From Carnobacterium funditum DSM 5970 (GTDB taxonomy: Bacteria; Bacillota; Bacilli; Lactobacillales; Carnobacteriaceae), in contig NZ_JQLL01000001.1 of the NCBI RefSeq assembly GCF_000744185.1, forward strand, positions 558,001 through 622,000: a stretch of 64,000 nt of DNA, written 5' to 3'. This document shows, in pieces, positions 32,731 to 42,000 of the stretch (positions are counted from its first letter, which is position 1; every line of letters begins with the position of its first letter). The translations under genes and the position numbers were made by a program. Under the pieces are notes generated by a model. It saw only the letters and a program-made list of their open reading frames with translations, had not been told where the DNA came from and searched no databases.

Positions 32731-35484
32731 TTGCAATTTTCTATTAAATCTCTTTTTAACAATCAGTGGCCTTTATTATTAGCATTTTTTATTCCAGGTT
32801 TTATTCTAGCTGGAATTTATATTGTACAAGGTGTTTATCCTTTTGGGAACAGTTCTCTACTGACCGTAGATTTAGGACAACAATATGTTGATTTTTTTTC
32901 TTATTATCGACAAACTTTTTATGAAGATCCCAGCAGTTTTTTTTATTCTTTTTCAAAAGCAATAGGTGGGGATATGGTAGGACTCTGGGCATATTATTTA
33001 ACCAGTCCATTTAATCTTATCTTTTTGATTTTTCCACAAAGTCAAATTTCTTTAGCTATTACTTGCTTAACCCTATTAAAAATTAGTCTAGCTGGTTTAA
33101 GTTTTGGATGGTTATTAAAAAAATCTTTTAATGGTCATGGGTTTATTTTAGCAGCTTTCTCTGTTAGTTATGCCTTGATGGGCTATACCATTGTAAATCA
33201 ATTGAATGTCATGTGGCTTGATGGACTTATTTTTTTACCATTAATTGCAATGGGCATTGAAATCCTGCTCTTTGAAAGAAAAGGATTAACTTATTCTCTC
33301 TTTTTGGCATTAGCTTTATTTTCCAACTATTATATAGCGTATATGATTTGTCTTTTTTTAGTAGGTTATTTTGTATTTCGTTTGGTTGGTATGTCCTATT
33401 TACCTAAATTAACATTTAAACAAAAAATCAAAGCAAATCTATCCTCTATTTTATTATTTGGATGGCATTCTTTACTTGGAGCAGGATTGAGCGCATTTTT
33501 ACTTTTGCCTACTTTTTATTCTCTTTTAAAGAGTAAAGCTAGTTATACTAAATTAATTTTTGATTGGGATTTTTCTTTTCCATTTCACGAAATGTTATCT
33601 AAGTTAATGATTGGTGCCTTCAATTTTGATCAGATGCCTTCAGGATATCCAAATATTTTTATTGGTAGTCTAGCTCTTATTTCTTTTGGTTTTTATTTTT
33701 CTAACCGATCTTTTCCTCTACGCGAGCGAATAACTGGATTGTTACTGATTGTTTTTTTTGTTGTATCGATGAATTTAAAAGCATTTAATATGGTATGGCA
33801 TGCTTTACAATACCCTATTTGGTACCCCTATCGATTTTCTTTTGTCGTTTGCTTTTTTATGATTTTAAATGGTTATAGAAGTTTTATGAAGATGCACGGT
33901 TTAAGACCACTTGAAACATTTTTTAGTGTTATTTTAATAACTATAATAGGAATAAGCGTATATGAAAATGAGTATGATTTTATTCAACCAAGTCAAATTG
34001 TCTTAACTATCGTATTTAGCTTGCTAATTATCTTTATGCTCATAATCAAACCACAACGTTACTATTGGCTTCCTTTTATATTTTTTCTAGTAACCCTCAT
34101 TGAAATGGGAGCAAATGCACAGATTGATTTATCTCGTTTGAGTTATGTTAAACAAGATTCTTTTTCAACCTACCAGCATTTGTTAAATTCCGACATTTCA
34201 ACTATTAAAAATAAAGATTCTGACTTTTATAGGATTGAGAAAACTTTTTCTAGATCTAAAAATGATAGTTTTCAAGCTAACTTTCCTAGTGTTTCCCATT
34301 TCAGTTCTACTTTCGAAAGAGAAATACCGAATTTTTTCGGTCACCTTGGATTACCAGTTGGTGATGGTTTTGTTTCTTATTCCAATGGAACGTTGCTTAC
34401 TGATTCAATACTAGGAATTAAATATTATATCAGTGAGCAAAACGAACTTTATCGAGGACCTCAAGGGAAAACAGGCTTGCTAAAAAAAACTTCATTGTTG
34501 GAAAAAATAGAAAATAACCAAACAGCTAATTCTATTAATACAAGCTTTCAACTTTCTTTAATTCAAACTAAGCCTGATTTGCGTGCCTACCAGCCCTTTC
34601 ATGAATCTGATAAAACAGTTTTATACGAAAATCCTTACGCACTCCCAATTTTATTCGGTAGCAACAAAGAGATTTTAAATATTAAACCAATCAGCAATCA
34701 GCCTATTCAGTTTCAAGAAGATATATTACGTTCTTTAGCGGGATTATCCAATAAAACTGAACTATTCATTCCGACTGTCTTTGACACGACTGTTTATCAA
34801 AATGTTTCTGTAAGCCATTCCTCTCAAAATCAGTCTTACGTAAAACAAATTTTTAATGAAGATGCGTCTGTCACTTTTCAGTTTAAACCAGAAACAAATG
34901 ATTCGTATTATCTGACATTAGACCCCAATGTCAAAGAAGAAGATGTCACTTTTTATTTGAATGGTATCCCATTTACTCAATACTCCACTTATCGTGATTT
35001 ATTGGTTTTAAATCTAGCTCATTTAAATAAAGATGATACGATTACTTTTAAAGTAGCACTTAAAAAATCTAGTCTATCACTAAAAGATTTTGAATTGTAT
35101 CGGCTAGATCAAAAGTTGTTCTCTTCGGCGATTAAAAAATTACAACAAAATAATCTAACTATAGAAAATCAAAGCAATACCTTGATTCAAGGAAACCTAA
35201 CCATTCAACCTGATCAACAACTCCTTTTTACTTCTATTCCTTATAGTCAAGGTTGGTCAGCTTTAGTTGATGGTGTACCAGTGGAAACTAAAAAGGCTTT
35301 AAATAGTTTGTTGGTTATACCAATTAAGTCTGGAAAACACTCAATAACATTGAAATACCAGACTCCTTGGTTAAAAGAAGGCATTATTTTAACCATTATT
35401 GTAGTAGGCGTTTTACTACTTACACATCTAATTGAAAAAAAGGTTGCGTATTGCAACATATATGAACGAGGCTATTCTGAGTAA
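32731..35484 (+). CDS. YfhO-family multi-pass membrane protein
   Basis: 917 residues from a TTG with GGAGTG 6 nt upstream. About 13 membrane segments span residues 10-480. A ~370-residue extracytoplasmic region follows, with a final C-terminal helix near 890. LLTVDLGQQYVDFFSYYRQT and NVMWLDGLIFLPLIAMGIE are hallmarks of YfhO, a GT-C-like fold implicated in glycosylation of teichoic acid or lipids. It is monocistronic and divergent from the PBP gene. The substrate is unknown. Confidence 0.85.
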   Translation: MQFSIKSLFNNQWPLLLAFFIPGFILAGIYIVQGVYPFGNSSLLTVDLGQQYVDFFSYYRQTFYEDPSSFFYSFSKAIGGDMVGLWAYYLTSPFNLIFLIFPQSQISLAITCLTLLKISLAGLSFGWLLKKSFNGHGFILAAFSVSYALMGYTIVNQLNVMWLDGLIFLPLIAMGIEILLFERKGLTYSLFLALALFSNYYIAYMICLFLVGYFVFRLVGMSYLPKLTFKQKIKANLSSILLFGWHSLLGAGLSAFLLLPTFYSLLKSKASYTKLIFDWDFSFPFHEMLSKLMIGAFNFDQMPSGYPNIFIGSLALISFGFYFSNRSFPLRERITGLLLIVFFVVSMNLKAFNMVWHALQYPIWYPYRFSFVVCFFMILNGYRSFMKMHGLRPLETFFSVILITIIGISVYENEYDFIQPSQIVLTIVFSLLIIFMLIIKPQRYYWLPFIFFLVTLIEMGANAQIDLSRLSYVKQDSFSTYQHLLNSDISTIKNKDSDFYRIEKTFSRSKNDSFQANFPSVSHFSSTFEREIPNFFGHLGLPVGDGFVSYSNGTLLTDSILGIKYYISEQNELYRGPQGKTGLLKKTSLLEKIENNQTANSINTSFQLSLIQTKPDLRAYQPFHESDKTVLYENPYALPILFGSNKEILNIKPISNQPIQFQEDILRSLAGLSNKTELFIPTVFDTTVYQNVSVSHSSQNQSYVKQIFNEDASVTFQFKPETNDSYYLTLDPNVKEEDVTFYLNGIPFTQYSTYRDLLVLNLAHLNKDDTITFKVALKKSSLSLKDFELYRLDQKLFSSAIKKLQQNNLTIENQSNTLIQGNLTIQPDQQLLFTSIPYSQGWSALVDGVPVETKKALNSLLVIPIKSGKHSITLKYQTPWLKEGIILTIIVVGVLLLTHLIEKKVAYCNIYERGYSE

Positions 35485-36109
35485 AAAAATAACCATTAAG
35501 ATACCTTCTTAATTAGTACCTGCAGATTTTAATAACTTAACGGACGAGAGTTTTTATGTGGGTGTTATTTTTAAAAATTGTACACTTACTGATATTACTT
35601 TTGAAAAAGTTTGCTTTAAAAATGTTGCATTCGTGAATGTCAATTTTAAACAGTATGTTTTTTATCAAATAGAATTAATCGCTGTTCATTTTGATAATTG
35701 CGATATTAGCAATACAGAACTGATTGAATCAATCATTCAATGCACTCACTTTTCAAGCACTAAACTTTTTGGAACAAACTTTGCTCAATCTTCTATGATG
35801 GATGTCTTATTTACTAGATGCTTTGCTAATTATAGTTCTTTCAATTACACTTCATTAAAAAAGTTAGTTTTTACAAGACTACTTTAAATGAGAGTGACTT
35901 TTTTGAGATTAATCGGAAAGAACTTTCTTTTAATCAATATGATTTAAATGAAATCAATTTGATGCAAACAAATTTGAATACATTGGATTTAAGTTCCTCT
36001 ACCTACTTTCGATAAATTTGGTGTTTCTATTAATTTGCTAAAAGGAATTACCTTACGCGGTGTGCAAGTCTTAGTTATCGTTAGTACTTTAGGCATTAAC
36101 ATTAACTAA
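35485..36109 (+). pseudogene. Decayed pentapeptide-repeat protein (Qnr-like family)
   Basis: A reading frame with pentapeptide repeats runs from ~35522 to 35884 (ADFNNLTDESFYVGVIF, KNVAFVNVNF, STKLFGTNFAQSSMM). An in-frame TAA at 35510 cuts off the N-terminus. Near 35880 the coding shifts to another frame (ESDFFEINRKELSFNQYDLN) and near 36010 returns to the first (FDKFGVSINLLKGITLRGVQ, then VLVIVSTLGININ and stop). The end matches the conserved C-terminus of Qnr-like pentapeptide proteins. Two compensating frameshifts plus a nonsense codon indicate an inactive gene. No ribosome binding site remains. Confidence 0.88.
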
Positions 36110-36110
36110 A

Positions 36111-36146
36111 AAAACCCTTAGAAAATGATCATTTTCTAAGGGTTTT
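36111..36146. terminator. Bidirectional terminator, sodA side
   Basis: A perfect 16-bp stem, 36111-36126 with 36131-36146, and loop GATC. It serves sodA on the minus strand. Confidence 0.93.
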
Positions 36147-36156
36147 TATTTATTAA

Positions 36157-36765
36157 TTATTTTGCTGCTGCGTAATTTTTTGCTGCTTCATCCCAATTAA
36201 CTACATTCCAAAAAGCTTTGATGTAATCAGGACGCACGTTTTTGTAATTTAAATAATAAGCATGTTCCCATACATCAAGTCCCAAGATTGGAGTTTTTCC
36301 TTCTGATAATGGAGAATCTTGATTAGGTGTTGAAGTGATAACTAATTTGTTTTCATCTAACACTAACCATGCCCAACCGGAACCAAATCTTCCTGCTCCT
36401 GAAGCTGCAAATTCTTCTTTAAACTTATCTAAGCTACCAAAAGTTGATTCAATATCTTCTTTTAATTTCCCAGTAGGTTCACTTTTACCATTTGGAGAAA
36501 GAATTTTCCAAAAGAAGCTATGGTTGACGTGTCCGCCTCCGTTATTGCGAACTGCAGTACGAATATCTTCTGGAACAGCATTTAAATCAGAAATTAATTC
36601 TTCAATTGATTTTTTTGCTAATTCTGGATACTTTTCAACTGCTTTATTTAAATTTGTAACATAAGCATTGTGATGTTTATCGTGGTGTAAGTGCATTGTC
36701 TCTTCATCGATAGTTGGTACTAATCCATCATAAGCATAAGGTAGTTCTGGTAATTCATAAGCCAT
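36157..36765 (-). CDS. sodA: Superoxide dismutase, Mn/Fe family
   Basis: Cytoplasmic dismutation of superoxide. 202 residues. Metal ligands are His in [13 protein letters not shown] (first), His in [11 protein letters not shown], Asp in LDVWEHAYY and His in the same motif. [13 protein letters not shown] and GSGWAWLV with DVWEHAYYL favour the manganese form. Ribosome binding site GTGGAGGAATTTAACT. A promoter TTGAAT-16 bp-TTACAT lies about 70 bp upstream on the minus strand. Confidence 0.96.
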   Translation of the reverse strand: MAYELPELPYAYDGLVPTIDEETMHLHHDKHHNAYVTNLNKAVEKYPELAKKSIEELISDLNAVPEDIRTAVRNNGGGHVNHSFFWKILSPNGKSEPTGKLKEDIESTFGSLDKFKEEFAASGAGRFGSGWAWLVLDENKLVITSTPNQDSPLSEGKTPILGLDVWEHAYYLNYKNVRPDYIKAFWNVVNWDEAAKNYAAAK

Positions 36766-36970
36766 AGTTAAATTCCTCCACGTGTTTATATTATTTTTTC
36801 TCTGTTACCATTTAAATGTAACACCTTTCATAATAAAATTCAAAGTCTTTGCTTACAATTAATACAATAAATTATTTATTCATTTTAAAGTAGATTTTAT
36901 TAGCAATCATTGAGTTTTCTATTATAAAAGCTTACAATAATAAAGAACGATTTTTATCAAACTATTAGGA

Positions 36971-37762
36971 GTGATTGATATTCAACTTTTTAACTTAATG
37001 AAAGCTTCTTTTTTTAATCCAGAAAAGTTAAGCTCGGCACGTACTTTAAATAAGAAAAAAATAATACTGTATTTAGTCATACTTTCTTTCATTACAGCTA
37101 TCCCAACTTGGATTCAAGGAAATCAATTATTAGCTGACTTTAAAAGAGACGGCCAAAAAATAGCCGAACAATTGCCCTCTTTTAAAATAGAAGATGATAA
37201 GTTAGTAACTGAAGAAAGTACTAAAAGCTTTATTTATCAGACAGATTCAATTATTTTTACTTTTGATCCTACCGGTGAACAAACAGCTGAAGATGTTGAA
37301 CAGAATACTATTGGTACAACAATAGGACTTGCCTTACTTAAAGATGGTTTATATCTCAGTGCACCAGGCTATCCTGGAAATATATCTTATTCTAGAATGA
37401 ATGGACTATCAGATACTTTTTTTAAAGACTTAGTACTAGGAATGCAAAGAGTTAATATTTTAATCCTAATCTTTTCATTTATTTTAATTTGGTTAGCCAG
37501 TTTAGTGATTGTCATCATCTATAATTTACTTTACACGGTTTTCGCTAACCTAGTAGCTACTTTTAGTCGTCGTTCTCTTCGTTTTTCTGATAATTGGAAG
37601 ATCGTTTTATTTGCATCTACTTTACCTACTGTTTTCTTCGCTCTATTGAATAGTTTTCAGTTGACTCCTTATTTCCAACTTGAAGCAACGTTAGCTATAA
37701 CGACTTATTTCTATTATCTATCCATAAAAAAAATACCTAAAGAAAAAACAATTAAAAAGTAA
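36971..37762 (+). CDS. DUF1189 membrane protein
   Basis: About 260 residues: one helix near 30-50, an extracytoplasmic section (~50-155) and three or four further helices to the C-terminus. The opening FNLMKASFFNPEKLSSARTL is typical of DUF1189. The start is unclear. AGGAG (36967-36971) overlaps the in-frame GTG at 36971, so that codon cannot use it; the codon 8 nt after it is ATT (36980), and the first ATG is at 36998. A promoter TTGAGT-17 bp-TACAAT lies just upstream (about 36910-36938). Confidence 0.8.
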   Translation: MIDIQLFNLMKASFFNPEKLSSARTLNKKKIILYLVILSFITAIPTWIQGNQLLADFKRDGQKIAEQLPSFKIEDDKLVTEESTKSFIYQTDSIIFTFDPTGEQTAEDVEQNTIGTTIGLALLKDGLYLSAPGYPGNISYSRMNGLSDTFFKDLVLGMQRVNILILIFSFILIWLASLVIVIIYNLLYTVFANLVATFSRRSLRFSDNWKIVLFASTLPTVFFALLNSFQLTPYFQLEATLAITTYFYYLSIKKIPKEKTIKK

Positions 37763-37765
37763 ACC

Positions 37766-37809
37766 AAAAACCAGTGTGTTACATTTTATTATGTAACACA
37801 CTGGTTTTT
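37766..37809. terminator. Bidirectional terminator between convergent genes
   Basis: A perfect stem with core ACCAGTGTGTTACAT and ATGTAACACACTGGT, flanked by A and T runs. Confidence 0.93.
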
Positions 37810-37837
37810 TTGAAGAATTCAATTACTATTCTTTATT

Positions 37838-39187
37838 TTATTTATTTTTGTTTGCTTTTTTTATAGCATTTGCTTGTGAACGACGCTCTGTACGGCGTTT
37901 TTTCACATTACTTGCTTTAATGACTCGACCCATTTTTTTCTTATATCCTGGTTTGATATTCTTTTTAGCTTTTTTCAACATTCCTCTAGTTTCGCCATCA
38001 AGAGATTCTGTTTTTTTCTTTTCACGTTGTGCTCGTCGTTTACGGTCAAAGGTATCAACAATCTCTCCATGTTTGATACTTTTCGGTTCAAATGTAATCC
38101 CCATTTTTTCAATATCAATGACAAGGTTTTCCTCGCTTGGTGAGTACAATGTAATAGCTGTTCCTTTTAAGTCCTTACGACCTGTCCGGCCTACTCTATG
38201 AATGAAAAAATCTAAGTCCCGAGGGATTTCAGCATTAATTACATGAGAAACTCCATCGATATCAATACCTCGAGCAGCTAAGTCTGTTGCAACAACAAAT
38301 TGGTAGTCTAAGTTTTGAACTTGTTTCATCACACGCTTTCTCTCACGTGGCGGAATATCTCCATGAATTTTGGCTACTTTAATTCCTCTTGATTTTAATC
38401 CTTCAGCTATTTCATCTACTTTTACTTTTGTATTGGCAAATATCATCACTAAATACGGTTGTCCGATTGTTAACAGCTCATAAATAACATCAATTCTCTC
38501 ACGGCCTTTTGTAGAAATAAGCCAGTTTTCAATATTCTTAGAAATAATGTCTTTTGGTTGAATTTGCTCGTATAAAGGATTATCCATATATTTTTTCAAG
38601 AAAGGTTTTAACTTATTTGGGATAGTTGCTGAGAAAATGAGCATTTGCAATTCTGTTGGTAATTTGCTGGCAATTTTATCGATATCTTCTAAAAATCCCA
38701 TATCCAATGTCATATCGGCTTCGTCTACCACTAAAACAGGTGCTGTATAAATTAGCAAAGCTTTTTCATTCATCAAATCTAAAATCCTACCTGGTGTTCC
38801 GATAACAATATGAGGTTGTGTTCCTGCTAATTTAGCAATTTGACGTTTTTTATCTGTGCCACCTACATAAGTTTGAATGTTAATTTTCTCTGGTGCATTC
38901 TCTACTAATTGTAAAGCAGCTTTAGATATTTGCTCAGCTAATTCTCTACTTGGTGTAGTAATAACAACCTGGACTTCTTTTTTGGCAGGATTAATGCCAT
39001 CAATTAAAGGCAATAAAAATGTATGTGTTTTACCTGAACCAGTTTGGGATTGTCCGATAACACTTTTCCCTTTTTTTATAGCTGGAATAAGTTTTTCTTG
39101 TACTTCTGTAGGTTGTGTAAAACCTATTTCGTTAATTGCTTCTATTAAAAATGGTTGTATGCTAAATCTTTCAAATGTATGTTCCAT
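37838..39187 (-). CDS. cshB: DEAD-box RNA helicase, CshB-like
   Basis: ATP-dependent RNA unwinding, linked in Bacillus to cold adaptation and ribosome assembly. 449 residues. Q motif FTQPTEVQ, motif I SQTGSGKT, Ia TPSRELAEQ, II VDEADM, III SAT, V ATDLAARGID and VI HRVGRTGR are all present. Motif II reads DEAD. The C-terminal ~70 residues are very basic (KKTES, KKAKKNIKPGYKKKMGR, RRTERRSQA), as in CshB rather than CshA. Confidence 0.9.
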   Translation of the reverse strand: MEHTFERFSIQPFLIEAINEIGFTQPTEVQEKLIPAIKKGKSVIGQSQTGSGKTHTFLLPLIDGINPAKKEVQVVITTPSRELAEQISKAALQLVENAPEKINIQTYVGGTDKKRQIAKLAGTQPHIVIGTPGRILDLMNEKALLIYTAPVLVVDEADMTLDMGFLEDIDKIASKLPTELQMLIFSATIPNKLKPFLKKYMDNPLYEQIQPKDIISKNIENWLISTKGRERIDVIYELLTIGQPYLVMIFANTKVKVDEIAEGLKSRGIKVAKIHGDIPPRERKRVMKQVQNLDYQFVVATDLAARGIDIDGVSHVINAEIPRDLDFFIHRVGRTGRKDLKGTAITLYSPSEENLVIDIEKMGITFEPKSIKHGEIVDTFDRKRRAQREKKKTESLDGETRGMLKKAKKNIKPGYKKKMGRVIKASNVKKRRTERRSQANAIKKANKNK

Positions 39188-39499
39188 CTATTCGTACGCC
39201 TCTTTTCTATCGATACTCTCTTGCATCTGTTACATTATAACATAATTCCACTTGCTCCGTTAAGAAATTGTTCATTTTGATGAGTCATTGCCATTATATA
39301 TAAAGCCTAGATTTTCTATCTTATTAATCCCTTGAACTTTTTAGCGGTATTTCACTTCCATTATCTCAAAAATAATTAAACATGAATAAACTAGAAAAAT
39401 TGATTCCTATATCATATACTTGTATAATATAAAAGATAACCCTTTTAGGGGAAACATTAACTAGTAGTGTTATATCGATTGAAGGAGTGATTACGGCAT
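39188..39499. promoter_or_regulatory. Divergent intergenic region with the zwf promoter
   Basis: zwf has an excellent promoter: TTGATT (39400-39405), 17 bp, TATAAT (39423-39428) with an extended TG. The leader contains a short CCCTTTTAGGGG hairpin near 39440. The rest of the region, towards the helicase, shows nothing I can name. Confidence 0.8.
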
Positions 39500-40984
39500 A
39501 TGAGTAAAGAAAAGAACGGTCTATTCACCATATTTGGTGGAACAGGAGATTTAGCAAAAAGGAAATTATATCCTTCTCTTTATCGATTATACAAAAAAGG
39601 ATACCTTAAAGAAAAGTTTGCAGTCATTGGTACTGCTAGAAGAGAATGGACTGATGATTTTTATCGTGAAGTCGTTGTTGAGTCAATCCAAAATATAACT
39701 GAATCACATGAGCATGCAATAGAATTTGCAAGTCATTTTTATTATCAGTCTCATAACGTAACGGATATAGAACACTATGATACCTTAAAGAAATTATCCG
39801 AAAAACTGGATAAACAATATCAATTAGAAGGAAATCGCTTATTTTATTTAGCAATGTCTCCTAATTTTTTTGGTGTTATCTCACAAAATTTAAAGGACCG
39901 AGACTTAATAACAACTACTGGGTTTAATAGATTGATTATTGAAAAACCATTTGGTCAAGATTTTGAAAGTGCCTTAGTATTAAATAATCAAATCAGAGCC
40001 TCTTTTGAGGAAAACCAAATATACCGTATAGATCATTATTTAGGGAAAGAAATGGTTCAAAATATCTCAGCTATCCGATTTGGTAATTACATGATTGAAT
40101 CAATGTGGAATAGTCGTTACATTGATAATATTCAAATTACATTAGGTGAATCTCTTGGCGTGGAAGAACGTGGTGGATATTACGATACGAGTGGTGCTTT
40201 AAGAGATATGCTACAAAACCATATTTTACAAATCATTTCTTTATTAGCCATGGAACCCCCTACTCGCTTAAAAGATAAAGAAATCCGAACTGAAAAAATT
40301 AAAGCCTTGAAAGCTGTTCGACTATTAGAACCAGATGAAGTTTCAGACTACATGATTAGAGGTCAATACGGTCCTAGTCACAACGATATTAGCAAAAATT
40401 TAAATGGGTATCGTGAAGAAATGAATGTTGCACTAGATTCTCAAACAGAAACATTTGTTGCCGGAAAAATTATGATTGATAATTTTAGATGGACTGGTGT
40501 TCCCTTTTATTTCCGTACTGGGAAACGATTAACTAAAAAAGGGACACAAATTGATATTGAATTTAAAAACGTTCCGTTAAACTTGTTTGATAATAATGAT
40601 GAACCTTTACCGGCTAATGTTCTTACCATTTATATTCAACCTACAGAAGGTTTTTCTTTAGAATTAAACACTAAAAAAATAGGTCTTGGTTTAGCGACAG
40701 AAACGTTACAGCTAGAGCATAAATATTCTGCTGAAACTACTGCAAATAGCCTTGAAGCCTATGAAAAACTTATTTTAGACTGTTTAAATGGAGATTCAAC
40801 CAATTTCACTCACTGGGATGAAGTGGCGACTTCTTGGAAATTTGTTGATATTATCCGTAATCAATGGGACAAAGAAAAAGTAGATTTCCCTAATTATGCC
40901 AGTGGGTCTATGGGACCTATTGATAGTGAACAACTATTAATTAAAGACGGTTTTAAATGGCATTGGTGTCCTAACAAAAAATAA
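39500..40984 (+). CDS. zwf: Glucose-6-phosphate dehydrogenase
   Basis: First step of the oxidative pentose phosphate pathway, producing NADPH. 494 residues. The NADP fold opens FTIFGGTGDLAKRKLYPSLY. The substrate-site motif is RIDHYLGKEMVQN with the essential Lys/His. IEKPFGQDFESA and FRTGKRLTKK are also conserved. Monocistronic, start after GAAGGAGTGATTACGGCAT. Confidence 0.97.
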   Translation: MSKEKNGLFTIFGGTGDLAKRKLYPSLYRLYKKGYLKEKFAVIGTARREWTDDFYREVVVESIQNITESHEHAIEFASHFYYQSHNVTDIEHYDTLKKLSEKLDKQYQLEGNRLFYLAMSPNFFGVISQNLKDRDLITTTGFNRLIIEKPFGQDFESALVLNNQIRASFEENQIYRIDHYLGKEMVQNISAIRFGNYMIESMWNSRYIDNIQITLGESLGVEERGGYYDTSGALRDMLQNHILQIISLLAMEPPTRLKDKEIRTEKIKALKAVRLLEPDEVSDYMIRGQYGPSHNDISKNLNGYREEMNVALDSQTETFVAGKIMIDNFRWTGVPFYFRTGKRLTKKGTQIDIEFKNVPLNLFDNNDEPLPANVLTIYIQPTEGFSLELNTKKIGLGLATETLQLEHKYSAETTANSLEAYEKLILDCLNGDSTNFTHWDEVATSWKFVDIIRNQWDKEKVDFPNYASGSMGPIDSEQLLIKDGFKWHWCPNKK

Positions 40985-41040
40985 ATGCTATCAGCTAGAA
41001 TAATACAGTCATTTTTATAATCAAATAAGATAAAACCACA

Positions 41041-41078
41041 AAAAAGGATTTGGCAGATTAAACGCCAAATCCTTTTTT
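41041..41078. terminator. Bidirectional terminator between zwf and the aldo/keto reductase
   Basis: AAAAAGGATTTGGC (41041-41054) and GCCAAATCCTTTTTT (41064-41078). The distal arm touches the stop codon of the convergent gene. Confidence 0.9.
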
Positions 41079-41941
41079 CATTTTATTGGTTTAGTAGATG
41101 TTGCTCTGAGTCGTTCTTGATTATCCGGATCTCCACCATAACGAGTTTCTGTATTCAGTGAAGCAATCCTATCCATATCTTCTTGAGTTAGAGTAAAATC
41201 ATCTAGTTCACTATTTTCCTTAATTCGATTTCTATGAACAGATTTAGGTATGATAACTATACCACGTTCTAAATGCCAACGTAAGACAACTTGTGCTGGG
41301 GTTTTGAAATATTTTTGACCTATTTCAGCTAAGATAGGATGAATTAATAACTCTGATTTTCCTTGTCCTAAAGGTCCCCATGCCTCGTGGATGATTCCAT
41401 TTTCTTTCATATAGTCATGCAATTCATTTTGCGGGAATTCAGGATGAGTTTCAATTTGGTTAATCATCGGCTGTAGTAGGCCTTCATTCTTCAATTCTTT
41501 TAAGTGATGGATTTGAAAGTTTGAAACACCAATAGCTCTAATTTTCCCGGCTTCATATAACTCAATCATGGCTCTCCATGTATCTACAAACTTTTCTACA
41601 GGCCAGTGGATTAAATATAAATCCAAATAGTCTGTTTCTAATTTATCTAATGTTTCTTGAAAAGCTATTTTTGTTTCTTCGTATCCTTGATCATAATTCC
41701 AGACCTTTGAAGTTAAAAAAATGTCCTCACGTGAAATACCAGCTTCTTTTAGTCCCTTTGCAACATACTCTTCATTCTCATATATTTTAGCTGTATCAAA
41801 GTGGCGATAACCAAATTCAACAGCGGATTTGATTGCTTCGATTAGTTCATTTTCATCCTTCATTAAAAAAACACCTAAACCTATCTTAGGAATTTCAACT
41901 CCGTTGTAACATTCATAACTATCCAACAATGCATAATTCAT
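41078..41941 (-). CDS. Aldo/keto reductase
   Basis: NADPH-dependent carbonyl reductase of the AKR5-like group, 287 residues. The catalytic tetrad is visible: Asp and Tyr in RHFDTAKIYENEE, Lys in FLTSKVWN and His in YLIHWP. Further blocks are GVSNFQIHHLKEL, NQIETHPEFPQ and the cofactor segment IIPKSVHRNRIKEN. The physiological substrate is unknown; glyoxal-type or 2,5-diketogluconate-type reduction is common in this group. Confidence 0.9.
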   Translation of the reverse strand: MNYALLDSYECYNGVEIPKIGLGVFLMKDENELIEAIKSAVEFGYRHFDTAKIYENEEYVAKGLKEAGISREDIFLTSKVWNYDQGYEETKIAFQETLDKLETDYLDLYLIHWPVEKFVDTWRAMIELYEAGKIRAIGVSNFQIHHLKELKNEGLLQPMINQIETHPEFPQNELHDYMKENGIIHEAWGPLGQGKSELLIHPILAEIGQKYFKTPAQVVLRWHLERGIVIIPKSVHRNRIKENSELDDFTLTQEDMDRIASLNTETRYGGDPDNQERLRATSTKPIK

Positions 41942-42000
41942 TTACCAACAGCTCCCTCAATTGTATTTACCTATTTATCATAAGGTAATTTTGAGTTTGA

